In this document: piece after piece, positions 51,052 through 59,242 of the stretch
Layout of the letters: every line of letters starts with the position of its first letter
Numbering within the stretch: position 1 is the stretch's first letter
NCBI RefSeq assembly: GCF_003096415.1
Contig: NZ_QEKH01000001.1
Coordinates: 62,001 to 126,000, forward strand
Length of the DNA: 64,000 nt
Source: Victivallis vadensis
GTDB lineage: Bacteria > Verrucomicrobiota > Lentisphaeria > Victivallales > Victivallaceae
Direction of reading: 5' to 3'
Made by a program: the position numbers and the translations under genes
The notes under the pieces: model-generated
What the model was told of the DNA's origin: nothing
What the model saw: only the letters and a program-made list of their open reading frames with translations
Databases searched by the model: none

Positions 51052-51998
51052 TTGCGTCGTTCGTTTGCGAATTTCATATTGTGTTCCGGCGGCCGGGCGG
51101 TGATCTTGGTTCCGGCAGGCAGGCTTTCAGTCAGCCACACGTTGCCGCCGATCACCGAATTGTCGCCGATGGTGATGTCGCCGAGCACCGAAGCACCCGA
51201 ATAAATCGTCACGTTGCTCCCGATCGTCGGATGCCGCTTGTTTCCCTTGATCAGCATTCCGCAGGCGTCCTTCGGGAAATTGCCCGCGCCGAGGGTGACC
51301 CCCTGGTAGATGCGGACGTTGTCGCCGATCACCGCGGTCTCCCCGACCACCACGCCGGTGCCGTGATCGATGAACACGCCCCGCCCGAGGTGGGCGCCGG
51401 GGTGGATGTCGATGCCGGTCTGGCTGTGGGCATATTCGGTCATCATGCGCGGTATCAACGGAATCCGTTCATGATAAAGCACATGAGCAAGACGCTGGAT
51501 CATGATCGCCTTGATGCCGGGATAGCTCAGGATGATTTCGTCATAGGAGGTCGCCGCGGGATCGCCCGCGTAGGCGGCCTTCACGTCCTCCTTCATCACC
51601 TCCCGGATTTCCGGCAGCTTGGCGATCAGGCTGAACACGGCCCGGTTGGTCCGCTTCTGGCCGCCGCATCCCCGGCAGACCTCATTCTTGCAGCTGTAAC
51701 GGATCGCCCGGCAGATCTGGTCGAACAGGTCCGAATAAATCTCCTTGAGCAATCCCGCCACATCCTGCGCGACGGCATCCTTCCGATATTGCTTGCGCCC
51801 GTCGAAGCCGGGGAAAATCACCTCCAGCAGCTTTTCGGTGATCGCGATCACCTCACTGCGGCGCGGCAGGTTGTCGCCGTCGAGGTGATTCACCCCGAAA
51901 CCGTCCGAATAGGTTTCCCCGATCCGGCCGGCGAGTTCGGCCAGCCGCACCGAACTTGCCGCTTCTTCATCGCTGAAATCGTGTTTGAAATCATCCAT
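51048..51998 (-). CDS. cysE: Serine O-acetyltransferase (EpsC/CysE type) with cysteine cluster
   Basis: A 316-residue acetyltransferase. The left-handed beta-helix covers about 195-300 (IHPGAHLGRGVFIDHGTGVV, GETAVIGDNVRIYQGVTLGA) with the active-site HGTG. Serine acetyltransferase makes O-acetylserine for cysteine synthesis. The 190-residue helical N-terminal part is longer than in E. coli CysE and contains Cys103, Cys108 and Cys111, then GGQK, which looks like a metal- or redox-sensing loop. cysK is not adjacent. It overlaps yggS by 4 bases. Confidence 0.93.
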   Translation of the reverse strand: MDDFKHDFSDEEAASSVRLAELAGRIGETYSDGFGVNHLDGDNLPRRSEVIAITEKLLEVIFPGFDGRKQYRKDAVAQDVAGLLKEIYSDLFDQICRAIRYSCKNEVCRGCGGQKRTNRAVFSLIAKLPEIREVMKEDVKAAYAGDPAATSYDEIILSYPGIKAIMIQRLAHVLYHERIPLIPRMMTEYAHSQTGIDIHPGAHLGRGVFIDHGTGVVVGETAVIGDNVRIYQGVTLGAGNFPKDACGMLIKGNKRHPTIGSNVTIYSGASVLGDITIGDNSVIGGNVWLTESLPAGTKITARPPEHNMKFANERRK

Positions 51999-52007
51999 AG
52001 CCTGATG

Positions 52008-52883
52008 CTACTCCACATTCTGAATTTGTTCGCGCAGCTTCTCCAGCTCGCTCTTGAACGCCACCACCAACGGAGATACAGCCGGAGCCCCGGCCTTGTT
52101 TCCCAATGTGGTGATCTCCCGGAAAAACTCCTGCATCAGGAAATCCATATTGCGTCCCACCGGCTGCGTCTCCTCCAGAAAACGCCGGAACTGCGCAAAA
52201 TGGCTGTGCAGCCGGGTGATCTCCTCGGTCACATCCGATTTATCCGCGTAGAACAGCACCTCTTTCAACAGCCGGTCGTCATCCGCGCCGACCGGAATAT
52301 TCTCCGCCGCCAGCTTCTCCATCAGCCGCTGTTTGATCGAGTCGGCAATATTGCCCACCAGGGGTTCAATCTTTTTCAGCAGCCCTTCCAGTGTCGCAAG
52401 CCGTTCCTGAAAATCCTTCTTCAGCGCCTCGCCTTCACGTTCGCGCATTTCACGATGGTGCGTCAATGCCTCCCGGACCGCCTGTTCGAATGCGGCCGCC
52501 AGCCCGGGCCGATCCATATCCGGCGTCGAACCGCCCACCACGCCTGGCACGCGCATCAACTCCTCAACCGCCACATTGCCGTCAAGGCCGATATCATGCC
52601 GCACTTCGAGACAGACCTTCACCAGCGAGGCAAGCAATCCCCGGTCGATCGTCACCTCCTCCGCCGCGCCGCCGCCGTCAAAGCTCACGCGCAGCTGCAC
52701 GGAACCCCGGCTGACATATTCGCCGATCAGCTTCCGGGCATTCACCTCAAAACCGGAGAACTCCGAAGGCAGCGAAATCCGCGCCTCCAACTGCTTACGG
52801 TTCACGGAGCTGACCTCCACAATGAAACGCTGCCGCCCGTCGAACACCGCCGAGCCTTTGCCGAATCCGGTCATGCTGAGCAT
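52008..52883 (-). CDS. yicC: YicC/YloC-family endoribonuclease
   Basis: A 291-residue protein beginning MLSMTGFGKGSA, diagnostic of YicC. The internal EVSSVNRKQLEARI and the C-terminal GRNMDFLMQEFFREITTLGNK are also conserved; the latter is usually GRKLDFLxQEMNREANTxxSK. Members are toroidal endoribonucleases linked to RNA turnover and stress responses. It lies 9 bases upstream of cysE and 15 bases downstream of the lipoprotein gene, in one transcript driven from 53764-53792. Confidence 0.93.
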   Translation of the reverse strand: MLSMTGFGKGSAVFDGRQRFIVEVSSVNRKQLEARISLPSEFSGFEVNARKLIGEYVSRGSVQLRVSFDGGGAAEEVTIDRGLLASLVKVCLEVRHDIGLDGNVAVEELMRVPGVVGGSTPDMDRPGLAAAFEQAVREALTHHREMREREGEALKKDFQERLATLEGLLKKIEPLVGNIADSIKQRLMEKLAAENIPVGADDDRLLKEVLFYADKSDVTEEITRLHSHFAQFRRFLEETQPVGRNMDFLMQEFFREITTLGNKAGAPAVSPLVVAFKSELEKLREQIQNVE

Positions 52884-52898
52884 AAAGTCAGATACTCC

Positions 52899-53717
52899 TT
52901 ATTTTCTGGCCGTTTCCGGCTTGCTTTCCGGCTCGATCACAATCGGCGTATTCGCGTCCGCCGGAGTTTTGATCACTTTGAGGATATGCTTTTTAAGCTC
53001 CTCTTTTTTCATTCTTCCGGCCCAGTTGATCGTCCAGCCGGTCAGGTCGGGCGCGCTGAAACCGCAGAAGACGATCGCATCCTCCTCATTTCCGTCCAGA
53101 TACCAGACGAGGGAGCGCTGTGCCTTGTTTTTCAGCCGCTGGGCGTCGCCGACCTTCGGCGCCTCCGGGTTCAGCTTGAACGACGGGTCGATCATATACT
53201 CGAAATCGGTCTCGAGGATATAGGGCAGATAGAGCCGGATCCGGTTCAGCTGCGTGACGTCCAGCTCCCGGTAGAAATTGTCGACCGCGAACTGCTGCGC
53301 GGCGGTCCACGCGGAGTTGAGCGCCTTGTACGCATCCCGTTCAAAATTCTTGCGGATCAGGCGGATCGGCTCCCAGCTCGACATCCGCCCCGAGGAAACG
53401 CCGAACACCATATAGAGTTTGTCCCGTCCCGGGATCATCCAGGTCGGGCAGATCTGGCGCTGGCTGGATTCCAGCCGGTTCCCCAGCGCCATGCCGCTGG
53501 AGCCGATCACTTCGCCGACCAGCAGCACCGGTTCGGTGAACTTCACGAAATAAATCTGTTCCACAGTCAGTTCCGGCGATTCCTCCAGCAGGAAAGCCCG
53601 GGCCCGCTCCACCGCTTTCTCCTGGGTGTACTGGTCGGACCTGCAGCCGAAAAACGACACCGCCGCCAGCAAGGCCGCGAACGTGACTCCGAATCGCCGA
53701 ATACTGATTTCACGCAT
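52899..53717 (-). CDS. Lipoprotein of unknown function
   Basis: A 272-residue protein with an N-terminal signal ending in the lipobox SFFGC (Cys25), so it is probably lipid-anchored. The mature part is mixed alpha/beta with no motif I recognise and with a Glu-Pro-rich charged C-terminus. It is the first gene of a transcript with yicC, cysE and yggS and has the strong promoter at 53764-53792. It is likely a lineage-restricted envelope protein. Confidence 0.75.
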   Translation of the reverse strand: MREISIRRFGVTFAALLAAVSFFGCRSDQYTQEKAVERARAFLLEESPELTVEQIYFVKFTEPVLLVGEVIGSSGMALGNRLESSQRQICPTWMIPGRDKLYMVFGVSSGRMSSWEPIRLIRKNFERDAYKALNSAWTAAQQFAVDNFYRELDVTQLNRIRLYLPYILETDFEYMIDPSFKLNPEAPKVGDAQRLKNKAQRSLVWYLDGNEEDAIVFCGFSAPDLTGWTINWAGRMKKEELKKHILKVIKTPADANTPIVIEPESKPETARK

Positions 53718-53763
53718 AACTTACCGCTTACCTCTCCGTCAATAGTACATGATTTGTCTATAA

Positions 53764-53792
53764 ACTATACTGCCGAATCCCCTCCGCGTCAA
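53764..53792 (-). promoter_or_regulatory. Promoter of the lipoprotein-yicC-cysE-yggS unit
   Basis: On the minus strand, TTGACG (53792-53787) and TATAGT (53769-53764) are 17 bases apart, 46 bases before the lipoprotein ATG. Confidence 0.8.
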
Positions 53793-53824
53793 TCCGGCGG
53801 CCGGATATTTTACCGATTATGGGA

Positions 53825-53852
53825 TTGAAAATTCATATTTTTGCGATAAATT
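53825..53852 (+). promoter_or_regulatory. Candidate promoter immediately before nadD-rsfS
   Basis: TTGAAA (53825-53830), a 16-base spacer and TAAATT (53847-53852) lie only 7 bases before the ATG at 53860, with no ribosome-binding site between. If used, the message would be leaderless. Confidence 0.4.
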
Positions 53853-53859
53853 ATCAAAA

Positions 53860-54894
53860 ATGAACAGCAGAGCACCAAAACGAATCGCATACTACGGAGG
53901 CAGCTTCGACCCGCCCCACTCCGGCCATCTCGGAGTGGCCCGGGCGGCGGTGGCCTCCGGGCGCACCGACCGGGTGCTCTTCGCTCCGGCTTTCGTGCCG
54001 CCGCACAAGGTGAATTCAGAGCGCGCCTCGTTCCGGGACCGCTGCAATATGGTGAAGCTGCTGATCGGCGGCGAACCGGGTTTCGCGCTCTGCGACATCG
54101 AGGGACGGCTGAAGCTGACGCCGTCCTACACCATCGATGTGCTGGCCGCGGCGGAGCATGAATTGAAGCAGCCGGTCCAGCTGCTGATCGGCGGCGACAG
54201 CCTGCGCGACCTGCATCTGTGGCACCGGGCGGAAGAGCTGGTGCGCCGCCACGAGATTCTGACCTATCCGCGCCGGGGAGAAATGCCGGAAGCCGGAGAG
54301 CTGGACCGCCACTGGCCGCCGGAATTGGCCCGAAAGCTGCGTTCCGGCATTCTGGACGGGAGTTTTTTTGAAATATCTTCCACGAATGTCAGAAATTCGA
54401 TGGCAAAGTTGACCGGAACGGTTCATATTAATAGTGGAGTACCGGAGAGTATTGAGGAGTATATCCGGCAGCACAACCTTTACAGGAGGAGTCAGGAAAT
54501 GGAAAACATGACGGAAAAAAAGAAGATTTCTTCGGCGGAACTCGCCGATTTCTGCGCGGCCTGCGCATTGGAGAAGAAAGCGGAAAACGTGTTGAAGATT
54601 CACGTCGGCCCGGCCTCGTCGGTCGCGGACTGGTTCGTGATCTCGACCGCGAACTCCGAGCCGCAGTTGCGCGCGCTGGTCAGCTTCACCGAGCGTGAGC
54701 TCCGTGAGAAGTTCCAGCTGCGCCCGCTCTCACAGACCGGCGAAAGCGTCTCCGGCTGGATGGTGCTCGATTTCGGCAACGTGATCGTGCACTTCATGAC
54801 CCCGGAGACGCGCGACCGCTACAATCTGGAAGGATTGTGGGGAGAAAAGCCCGCGGAAGAAGCCTTGCATAAACTCGCAGGAAACCGTGCCTGA
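53860..54894 (+). CDS. nadD-rsfS: NadD-RsfS fusion: nicotinate mononucleotide adenylyltransferase joined to ribosome-silencing factor
   Basis: A 344-residue protein made of two complete enzymes in one frame. Residues 1-205 are NadD: GGSFDPPHSGHL with His20/His23, and ISSTNVR near 171-177. Residues about 214-344 are RsfS, the ribosomal silencing factor that binds uL14: ADFCAACALEKKAENV, SSVADWFVISTA, GWMVLDFGNVIVHFM, YNLEGLWG. The genes are usually adjacent but separate. The junction contains AGGAGGA eight bases before an in-frame ATG at 54499, so free RsfS could also be made. There is no SD ahead of the first ATG. The next gene starts 20 bases downstream. Confidence 0.93.
   Translation: MNSRAPKRIAYYGGSFDPPHSGHLGVARAAVASGRTDRVLFAPAFVPPHKVNSERASFRDRCNMVKLLIGGEPGFALCDIEGRLKLTPSYTIDVLAAAEHELKQPVQLLIGGDSLRDLHLWHRAEELVRRHEILTYPRRGEMPEAGELDRHWPPELARKLRSGILDGSFFEISSTNVRNSMAKLTGTVHINSGVPESIEEYIRQHNLYRRSQEMENMTEKKKISSAELADFCAACALEKKAENVLKIHVGPASSVADWFVISTANSEPQLRALVSFTERELREKFQLRPLSQTGESVSGWMVLDFGNVIVHFMTPETRDRYNLEGLWGEKPAEEALHKLAGNRA
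54484..54501 (+). promoter_or_regulatory. Internal ribosome-binding site for RsfS inside the fusion
   Basis: AGGAGGA (54484-54490) precedes an in-frame ATG (54499-54501, residue 214) by 8 bases. It is the relic, or still active, start of a formerly separate rsfS gene. Confidence 0.7.
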
Positions 54895-54914
54895 CCACGG
54901 AACAGGAGGTATTC

Positions 54915-55538
54915 ATGGGTGACATACCCCGACCTCAGGATAACTGGAACGAATACCGGTGGGAGCAGGAAATCCGGCGCGATGAACGCCGCATCAGCTG
55001 TTATTACCGGGAACTTCCCGCCTGCCTCGACCTGCCCGGCGAAGAGGATATGATCTTTTCGTCGCTGCTGTCGCAGCCGGATCTCGTGCCCATCGGCGGC
55101 AACGCCGATTCACTGCGGGTCTGGCACAGTGAAAGCGAGGAGGAGGACGACGACGAGTTCGACGCCGGGACCCCGGCGCGGACCGGCTCGGAAATCATCG
55201 ACCAGCTGGACCGGCTTGCGGTGGAGTGGAACGTACTCTCCGTGACCCGGTTGCGCGCCGACTTTGAATTGCCCGGGCTCGGCATCAGCTGCGCCTACGG
55301 CAAATTGCTCGCGCGCACCGCCGACTTCATCAATCTGGATGACAAGGACGACCGGGCTTTGAAGCTCAGCCTCGGCAAGCGCGCCTTGTCCGACCTCAAC
55401 GAACTCACCGGCGAGCTGGAACGGCTCGGCCGCGAACAGCGTTCGATCAAAGTGCAGGCACTGCTGCATGTCGAAATGCTCAGCCACGTGCGCGAACGGC
55501 TGCTCGACCAGCTTCAGCGCATCCGCGAACAGCAATAA
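54915..55538 (+). CDS. Acidic protein of unknown function downstream of nadD-rsfS
   Basis: A 207-residue soluble protein with no recognisable domain. Residues 72-82 form an acidic run (ESEEEDDDEFD). Two predicted helical blocks (about 95-130 and 150-205, rich in Arg/Glu/Leu) suggest a coiled-coil or bundle. There is no signal peptide or cysteine cluster. ACAGGAGG ahead of the ATG and a 20-base gap from the fusion gene imply one transcript. The segment GDIPRPQDNWNEYRWEQEIRR at the start is Trp-rich. Function unknown. Confidence 0.7.
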   Translation: MGDIPRPQDNWNEYRWEQEIRRDERRISCYYRELPACLDLPGEEDMIFSSLLSQPDLVPIGGNADSLRVWHSESEEEDDDEFDAGTPARTGSEIIDQLDRLAVEWNVLSVTRLRADFELPGLGISCAYGKLLARTADFINLDDKDDRALKLSLGKRALSDLNELTGELERLGREQRSIKVQALLHVEMLSHVRERLLDQLQRIREQQ

Positions 55539-55550
55539 CCGTGGAATACT

Positions 55551-55594
55551 CGGGTTTCCGCTTCAACGGCCCCGAACAGCTTTATTCTTTTGTT
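55551..55594 (+). terminator. Possible weak terminator after the acidic-protein gene
   Basis: CGGG/CCCG (55551-55554, 55571-55574) with an inner CCG/CGG pair could fold into an imperfect hairpin, followed by a T-rich stretch to 55594. The stem is interrupted. Confidence 0.3.
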
Positions 55595-55613
55595 TCCCGA
55601 TCATAAAGAAACG

Positions 55614-55650
55614 CCATGTACAAGCCCCATTTCGCGAAACTTGCACATGG
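55614..55650 (+). other. Eleven-base hairpin with palindromic loop
   Basis: CCATGTACAAG (55614-55624) pairs with CTTGCACATGG (55640-55650) with one mismatch. The 15-base loop contains the palindrome TTCGCGAA. A run of six T's follows 12 bases later (55663-55668). It could be a terminator, a small-RNA end or a regulatory structure. Confidence 0.45.
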
Positions 55651-55871
55651 TGTTGAAAATGATTTTTTATCTTTTCCCTTGCTTTTGCAACCTTCCCGGT
55701 CATAACGTACACAACCAATGCAAACACTCTTTACCGAGGCATATCAAGTCCGGAGAGTTTGACTTTTTCCGATCGCCGGTTGTCAAAAAGAATTTAACAA
55801 GGTTCCGGGACAACGGGTCAATCGAGTTCTCGGTCAAACTCCTTTTTTTTCGCTTTTTTTCGATTGAGGTA

Positions 55872-55900
55872 TTGACTTTACTATTATGATCGTTCATAAT
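55872..55900 (+). promoter_or_regulatory. Promoter of glycan module 3 with LacI-type operator over the -10 box
   Basis: TTGACT (55872-55877) and CATAAT (55895-55900) are 17 bases apart. The CG-centred near-palindrome ATTATGATCGTTCATAAT (55883-55900; one mismatch pair) overlaps the -10 box, as expected for autorepression by the LacI protein encoded downstream. Confidence 0.78.
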
Positions 55901-55917
55901 TAATAGAGAAAAATTAC

Positions 55918-55950
55918 GTAATCTTACATGATTATTTATGTAATCTTACA
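55918..55950 (+). repeat. Two exact GTAATCTTACA repeats in the module 3 leader
   Basis: GTAATCTTACA occurs at 55918-55928 and 55940-55950, 22 bases (about two helical turns) apart and just upstream of the lacI ribosome-binding site. Each is a partial palindrome (GTAA...TTAC), so a second regulator or additional LacI binding is possible. Confidence 0.65.
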
Positions 55951-55964
55951 CGGAGATCAAGAGG

Positions 55965-57029
55965 ATGAGTGCAAAACAATCTGTCACATTGAACGATGTT
56001 GCCCGGGAGGCAAACGTTTCGGTGGCAACCGTGTCGCGGGTATTGAATCGGAAGGCGCGGGCGGACGCATTGACGCAGGAAAAGGTGTTCAAGGCGGTGA
56101 AGAAGCTGGGATATGACGATTCGGCAATCGCCCGAAAAATCTCAGAAAAGGCCCCCTCGTCCTGGGGCGAACTCAAGACTGAGCTTCTGCTCTGCCCGAT
56201 GCCGGAGCAGAAGAACCTTCTGCAACTTGATTTTATGGCGGAGATTCTGCGGGGAATTCAGAATTATTTCAACCGGCACCGCAATGTTACGATGAATATA
56301 TCGACTTGGGAACCGGACGACAGGAGCGAAGACAATCGGCCTTTGTTGAGAAGATTGAATTCCGTTGGCGGGATCATTCTCATGGGTTCCCCGGATGAAA
56401 AACTCATGAGTTTTTTGCGGCGCAATGCGATCCGATATGTACTCCTGCCGAACGAGTTGCCGAATGAGTCCGCCAATTCGATCAGCTCCGATGACTTTTC
56501 GGGTGGCTTTCGGGCGGCGGAATATCTGATCCAGAAGGGGTTTCGGAAAATCGGCTTTCTGTGCGGCTCCTCGCTTGCTCTGTCGCATACGATGCGCAAA
56601 TATGGGGCGATGGCCTCGACGGTGGAGCATCTCGGAATTGAAGCGTTCGAAGCCCGAACCGCCCATTCTTCGGACAATGCGGATATTGAGCGGTGTTTCA
56701 TCGACTGGCTTGAGTCCGGCACCTGTCCTCCGGCGTTGGTAACATCCCATGCGGCGGTAGCGGAGGTGATCTGCCGGGTGCTTGAGGCGCGGGGAATGAC
56801 CTGTCCCCGGGATTTGAGTCTCATCACATTCGACTCGGAAGTTCGCCTCTACTCCGGGGTGCGGATCTCCTACTTCCGCACGTTTCCGCGCGAACTCGGC
56901 CGCCGGGGGGCGCAGCAGCTCTATCAGCTTATGACCGCTTCCCACCCGGGCGACAAGGTTTGCAAGACGTTGATTCCGCTCGAATTTCAAGAGGGAAACA
57001 GTGTGCGGACTCTGGAGGAGAACCGGTAA
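55965..57029 (+). CDS. LacI-family transcriptional regulator (module 3)
   Basis: A 354-residue repressor with helix-turn-helix TLNDVAREANVSVATVSRVLN (8-28) and hinge GYDDSAIARKISE. The ligand domain includes SVGGIILMGSPDE, AEYLIQKGFRKIGFLCGSS and LSLITFDSEV. AGAGG precedes the ATG. A CG-centred palindrome covers its -10 box. Downstream genes (37 bases away) encode a GH39-like enzyme, a pseudopilin, a GH42-like enzyme and a GH130 phosphorylase, so it should respond to a sugar released from their substrate. Local GC content is a little lower than in most of the window. Confidence 0.92.
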   Translation: MSAKQSVTLNDVAREANVSVATVSRVLNRKARADALTQEKVFKAVKKLGYDDSAIARKISEKAPSSWGELKTELLLCPMPEQKNLLQLDFMAEILRGIQNYFNRHRNVTMNISTWEPDDRSEDNRPLLRRLNSVGGIILMGSPDEKLMSFLRRNAIRYVLLPNELPNESANSISSDDFSGGFRAAEYLIQKGFRKIGFLCGSSLALSHTMRKYGAMASTVEHLGIEAFEARTAHSSDNADIERCFIDWLESGTCPPALVTSHAAVAEVICRVLEARGMTCPRDLSLITFDSEVRLYSGVRISYFRTFPRELGRRGAQQLYQLMTASHPGDKVCKTLIPLEFQEGNSVRTLEENR

Positions 57030-57066
57030 TTTCCGGAACATGAATTCCCGCAGGACGGGAGAAAGG

Positions 57067-59226
57067 ATGATGATGATGCGAATCGGACTGATTGTTGCGG
57101 CTGCATCGCTGGCGATGGCCGCATGGGCGGATGCACCATTGTTTGATTTCGGCGAAGGGGAACGTTCTTTGTGGCTCACTGATGCCGCCACCGGCGAAAA
57201 GGTATTCCGGTTTGGAAATCTGAGTTTTCAGTGGGCGCCTCAAAATGCAACGGCAGGACGGATTACTCCCCTGGACAGGAATGGTTATCGGGTGGAATTG
57301 GAATTTCAGAATGACGTGACCGGAAAATGTCGCGGAAATTATGAGGTCCATCCGGATGGCAATCGGATTGTGGTCGATTATACGCTGAACATTCCGGAGG
57401 AGGTTACGACTGATGGTGTCATTTTCGAACGGTTCATCCCGGGGGGGCAACTGAAGCCTCTTTTTAAATCCGGCATCTGGTTTCGTCATGCCAATGGCGG
57501 CGTTCCGTATGAAGCGAAGGGAGCGGTTTTGCGGCCGTTCCCGGGCAAACGGTTGACCGTCTGGGAAAAGGTGGACGGCAATCCGGCCTGGGGAGGCGAA
57601 TATCAGCAACACATCGTGTTCCGCAAGGATGAAAAGGATCCAACGATTCGGCACGCCCGGGTGGAGTTCATGGTTCTGCCGAACGGATTTGACGCATCGA
57701 CGGCAGCAGCGGTATTCAATCGGCAGGTGCTGGCATTGAATGTGACGACGGCAAAGCCGTTTCATTTGTTCGATGTCGGCGAGACGCCGGAATTTAAGCT
57801 GACCGTTTTCAATCCCTCCCTCCGGCCGGCAGAAGCGGAACTGCGGGTGAATGCCACCGCCTATGACGGCACCGAAACGATCCGTGAAAACCGCCGCTGC
57901 ATGCTTGCGCCGCAGGGGAAAACCGAACTGAGTTTCACACTGCCGAAAGCAGAACAGCCGGACATCTGGTTCATTGAGGCCGTCGGGACGGTTGATGGCA
58001 AAGAGACATTCCTGCGTTCGACGGTAGCGGCGATGGACCGGCATGAGTTTCAGGGGGCTCCCCAAGGCGTTTTCGGCATCTCCGCTTTCTTCCCGATTCC
58101 CGACCGGAAGAGCGCGCTCGAATTACTGCGTCGTATCGGTGTCCGCCATCTGCGCAGTGAAAACGGCAATGAGTTGCGCACATACGGTATGGACGCCGGT
58201 TATCACAGCGCCTACACTCCGAAGGAGTGGGCAGGAAAATCCCCGGAAGAGCAGGAGAAACGGATTCGCGAACACATTGCGAAAATCAAGGCGAATGGTG
58301 CGACTCACTGGGAGTTCGGCAATGAGAATGACTTCAAAAAACCGGAGGAGGCGGCTGCCTACGTTGAGCTGTTGAGGCGGATCCGCCCCATCCTCGATGC
58401 GGAAGCCCCGGGCGTGAAGTTGCTGAGCATCGGTTTTGCGAACGGCTTCGGCGGTATTAAGTCGCTCGATCTGGTCGCTCAGGCGGGAGGCTGGCCGCTG
58501 CTGGACGGCATCGCTTACCACCTCGGGCGTGGCAACACTGTACCCGATCTCGAAAATGTCGGAGACGGCTGGTTCTACCTGAGCAGCCTGCAGGAGCTGG
58601 AGAAACTGATGAAGAAACACGGTGTCAAGCCGGTCTATCTGACGGAGATCTATACGCCGACCTTCCCGAATACCTTCTGGGACGACAGCTTACGCAACGC
58701 AACAGAGAATGTGCCGCTTTCTTATGCGATCGCGCTTGCTCATGATGTGAAAATCGCCCATTACTATCAATTGAACGATTCAGTCTGGTTCGACATCGGC
58801 GGCGTGAATTCCAATGATCGGGAATACTCGTTCGGTATGCTCTACCGCAACGGAAATGTCAAACCGACGCTTCTCGCCTATCAAACTGCGGCAAAAATGC
58901 TGGATGCAGCGAAATTCGAGAAAAAGTGGAAATCCGGGAATTGTTCAAAAGGATATATTTTCACGAAGCCTGACGGCAGCCGGGTCGCCCTGCTCTGGGA
59001 TCGAACGGACGGATACGGCTTGAATCAGAAAAAAACGGAGTTCGCCGGACAGGAGCCGTGGATTGCCTTCTGGAAAACCCGGACTCCGGTGCGGCTGAAA
59101 TGTACCGGCACGGAAATCAAGGTCATCAACCCGATCGGTCAGCTTCGGCGAATTCCCGCAAAAAACGGGTATGCGGAAGTCAATCTCTCCGGAGAACCGA
59201 TCTGGGTCGTCGGCGCGGAATTTTAA
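57067..59226 (+). CDS. Secreted GH39-like (clan GH-A) glycoside hydrolase (module 3)
   Basis: A 719-residue protein counted from the first of four consecutive ATGs (57067-57078), behind GGGAG. A signal peptide ends near residue 22. A beta-rich N-terminal region (about 30-320) precedes a TIM barrel in which WEFGNEND (Glu near 418) is the acid/base and LTEIYTPT (Glu near 525) the nucleophile, as in GH39 and related retaining enzymes. A small beta-sandwich ends the protein. A frame open further upstream would overlap lacI and has no ribosome-binding site. The substrate is unknown. Confidence 0.75.
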   Translation: MMMMRIGLIVAAASLAMAAWADAPLFDFGEGERSLWLTDAATGEKVFRFGNLSFQWAPQNATAGRITPLDRNGYRVELEFQNDVTGKCRGNYEVHPDGNRIVVDYTLNIPEEVTTDGVIFERFIPGGQLKPLFKSGIWFRHANGGVPYEAKGAVLRPFPGKRLTVWEKVDGNPAWGGEYQQHIVFRKDEKDPTIRHARVEFMVLPNGFDASTAAAVFNRQVLALNVTTAKPFHLFDVGETPEFKLTVFNPSLRPAEAELRVNATAYDGTETIRENRRCMLAPQGKTELSFTLPKAEQPDIWFIEAVGTVDGKETFLRSTVAAMDRHEFQGAPQGVFGISAFFPIPDRKSALELLRRIGVRHLRSENGNELRTYGMDAGYHSAYTPKEWAGKSPEEQEKRIREHIAKIKANGATHWEFGNENDFKKPEEAAAYVELLRRIRPILDAEAPGVKLLSIGFANGFGGIKSLDLVAQAGGWPLLDGIAYHLGRGNTVPDLENVGDGWFYLSSLQELEKLMKKHGVKPVYLTEIYTPTFPNTFWDDSLRNATENVPLSYAIALAHDVKIAHYYQLNDSVWFDIGGVNSNDREYSFGMLYRNGNVKPTLLAYQTAAKMLDAAKFEKKWKSGNCSKGYIFTKPDGSRVALLWDRTDGYGLNQKKTEFAGQEPWIAFWKTRTPVRLKCTGTEIKVINPIGQLRRIPAKNGYAEVNLSGEPIWVVGAEF

Positions 59227-59242
59227 CTACAGGAGATCATGG

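Larger units (their letters stand above)
55539..55871. other. AT-rich non-coding gap with a hairpin
   Basis: No convincing gene lies between the acidic-protein gene and the module 3 promoter. A 99-codon open frame at 55590-55889 has no ribosome-binding site, odd composition and runs into the promoter. The gap holds a weak terminator-like structure and a strong hairpin at 55614-55650. Base composition is clearly lower in GC than the flanking genes. Confidence 0.6.

Noticed and set aside
55590-55889. A 99-codon open frame in the gap before module 3
   Set aside because: It has no Shine-Dalgarno sequence, overlaps a hairpin and the module 3 promoter, and its translation is Phe/Ser/Lys-rich without motif.
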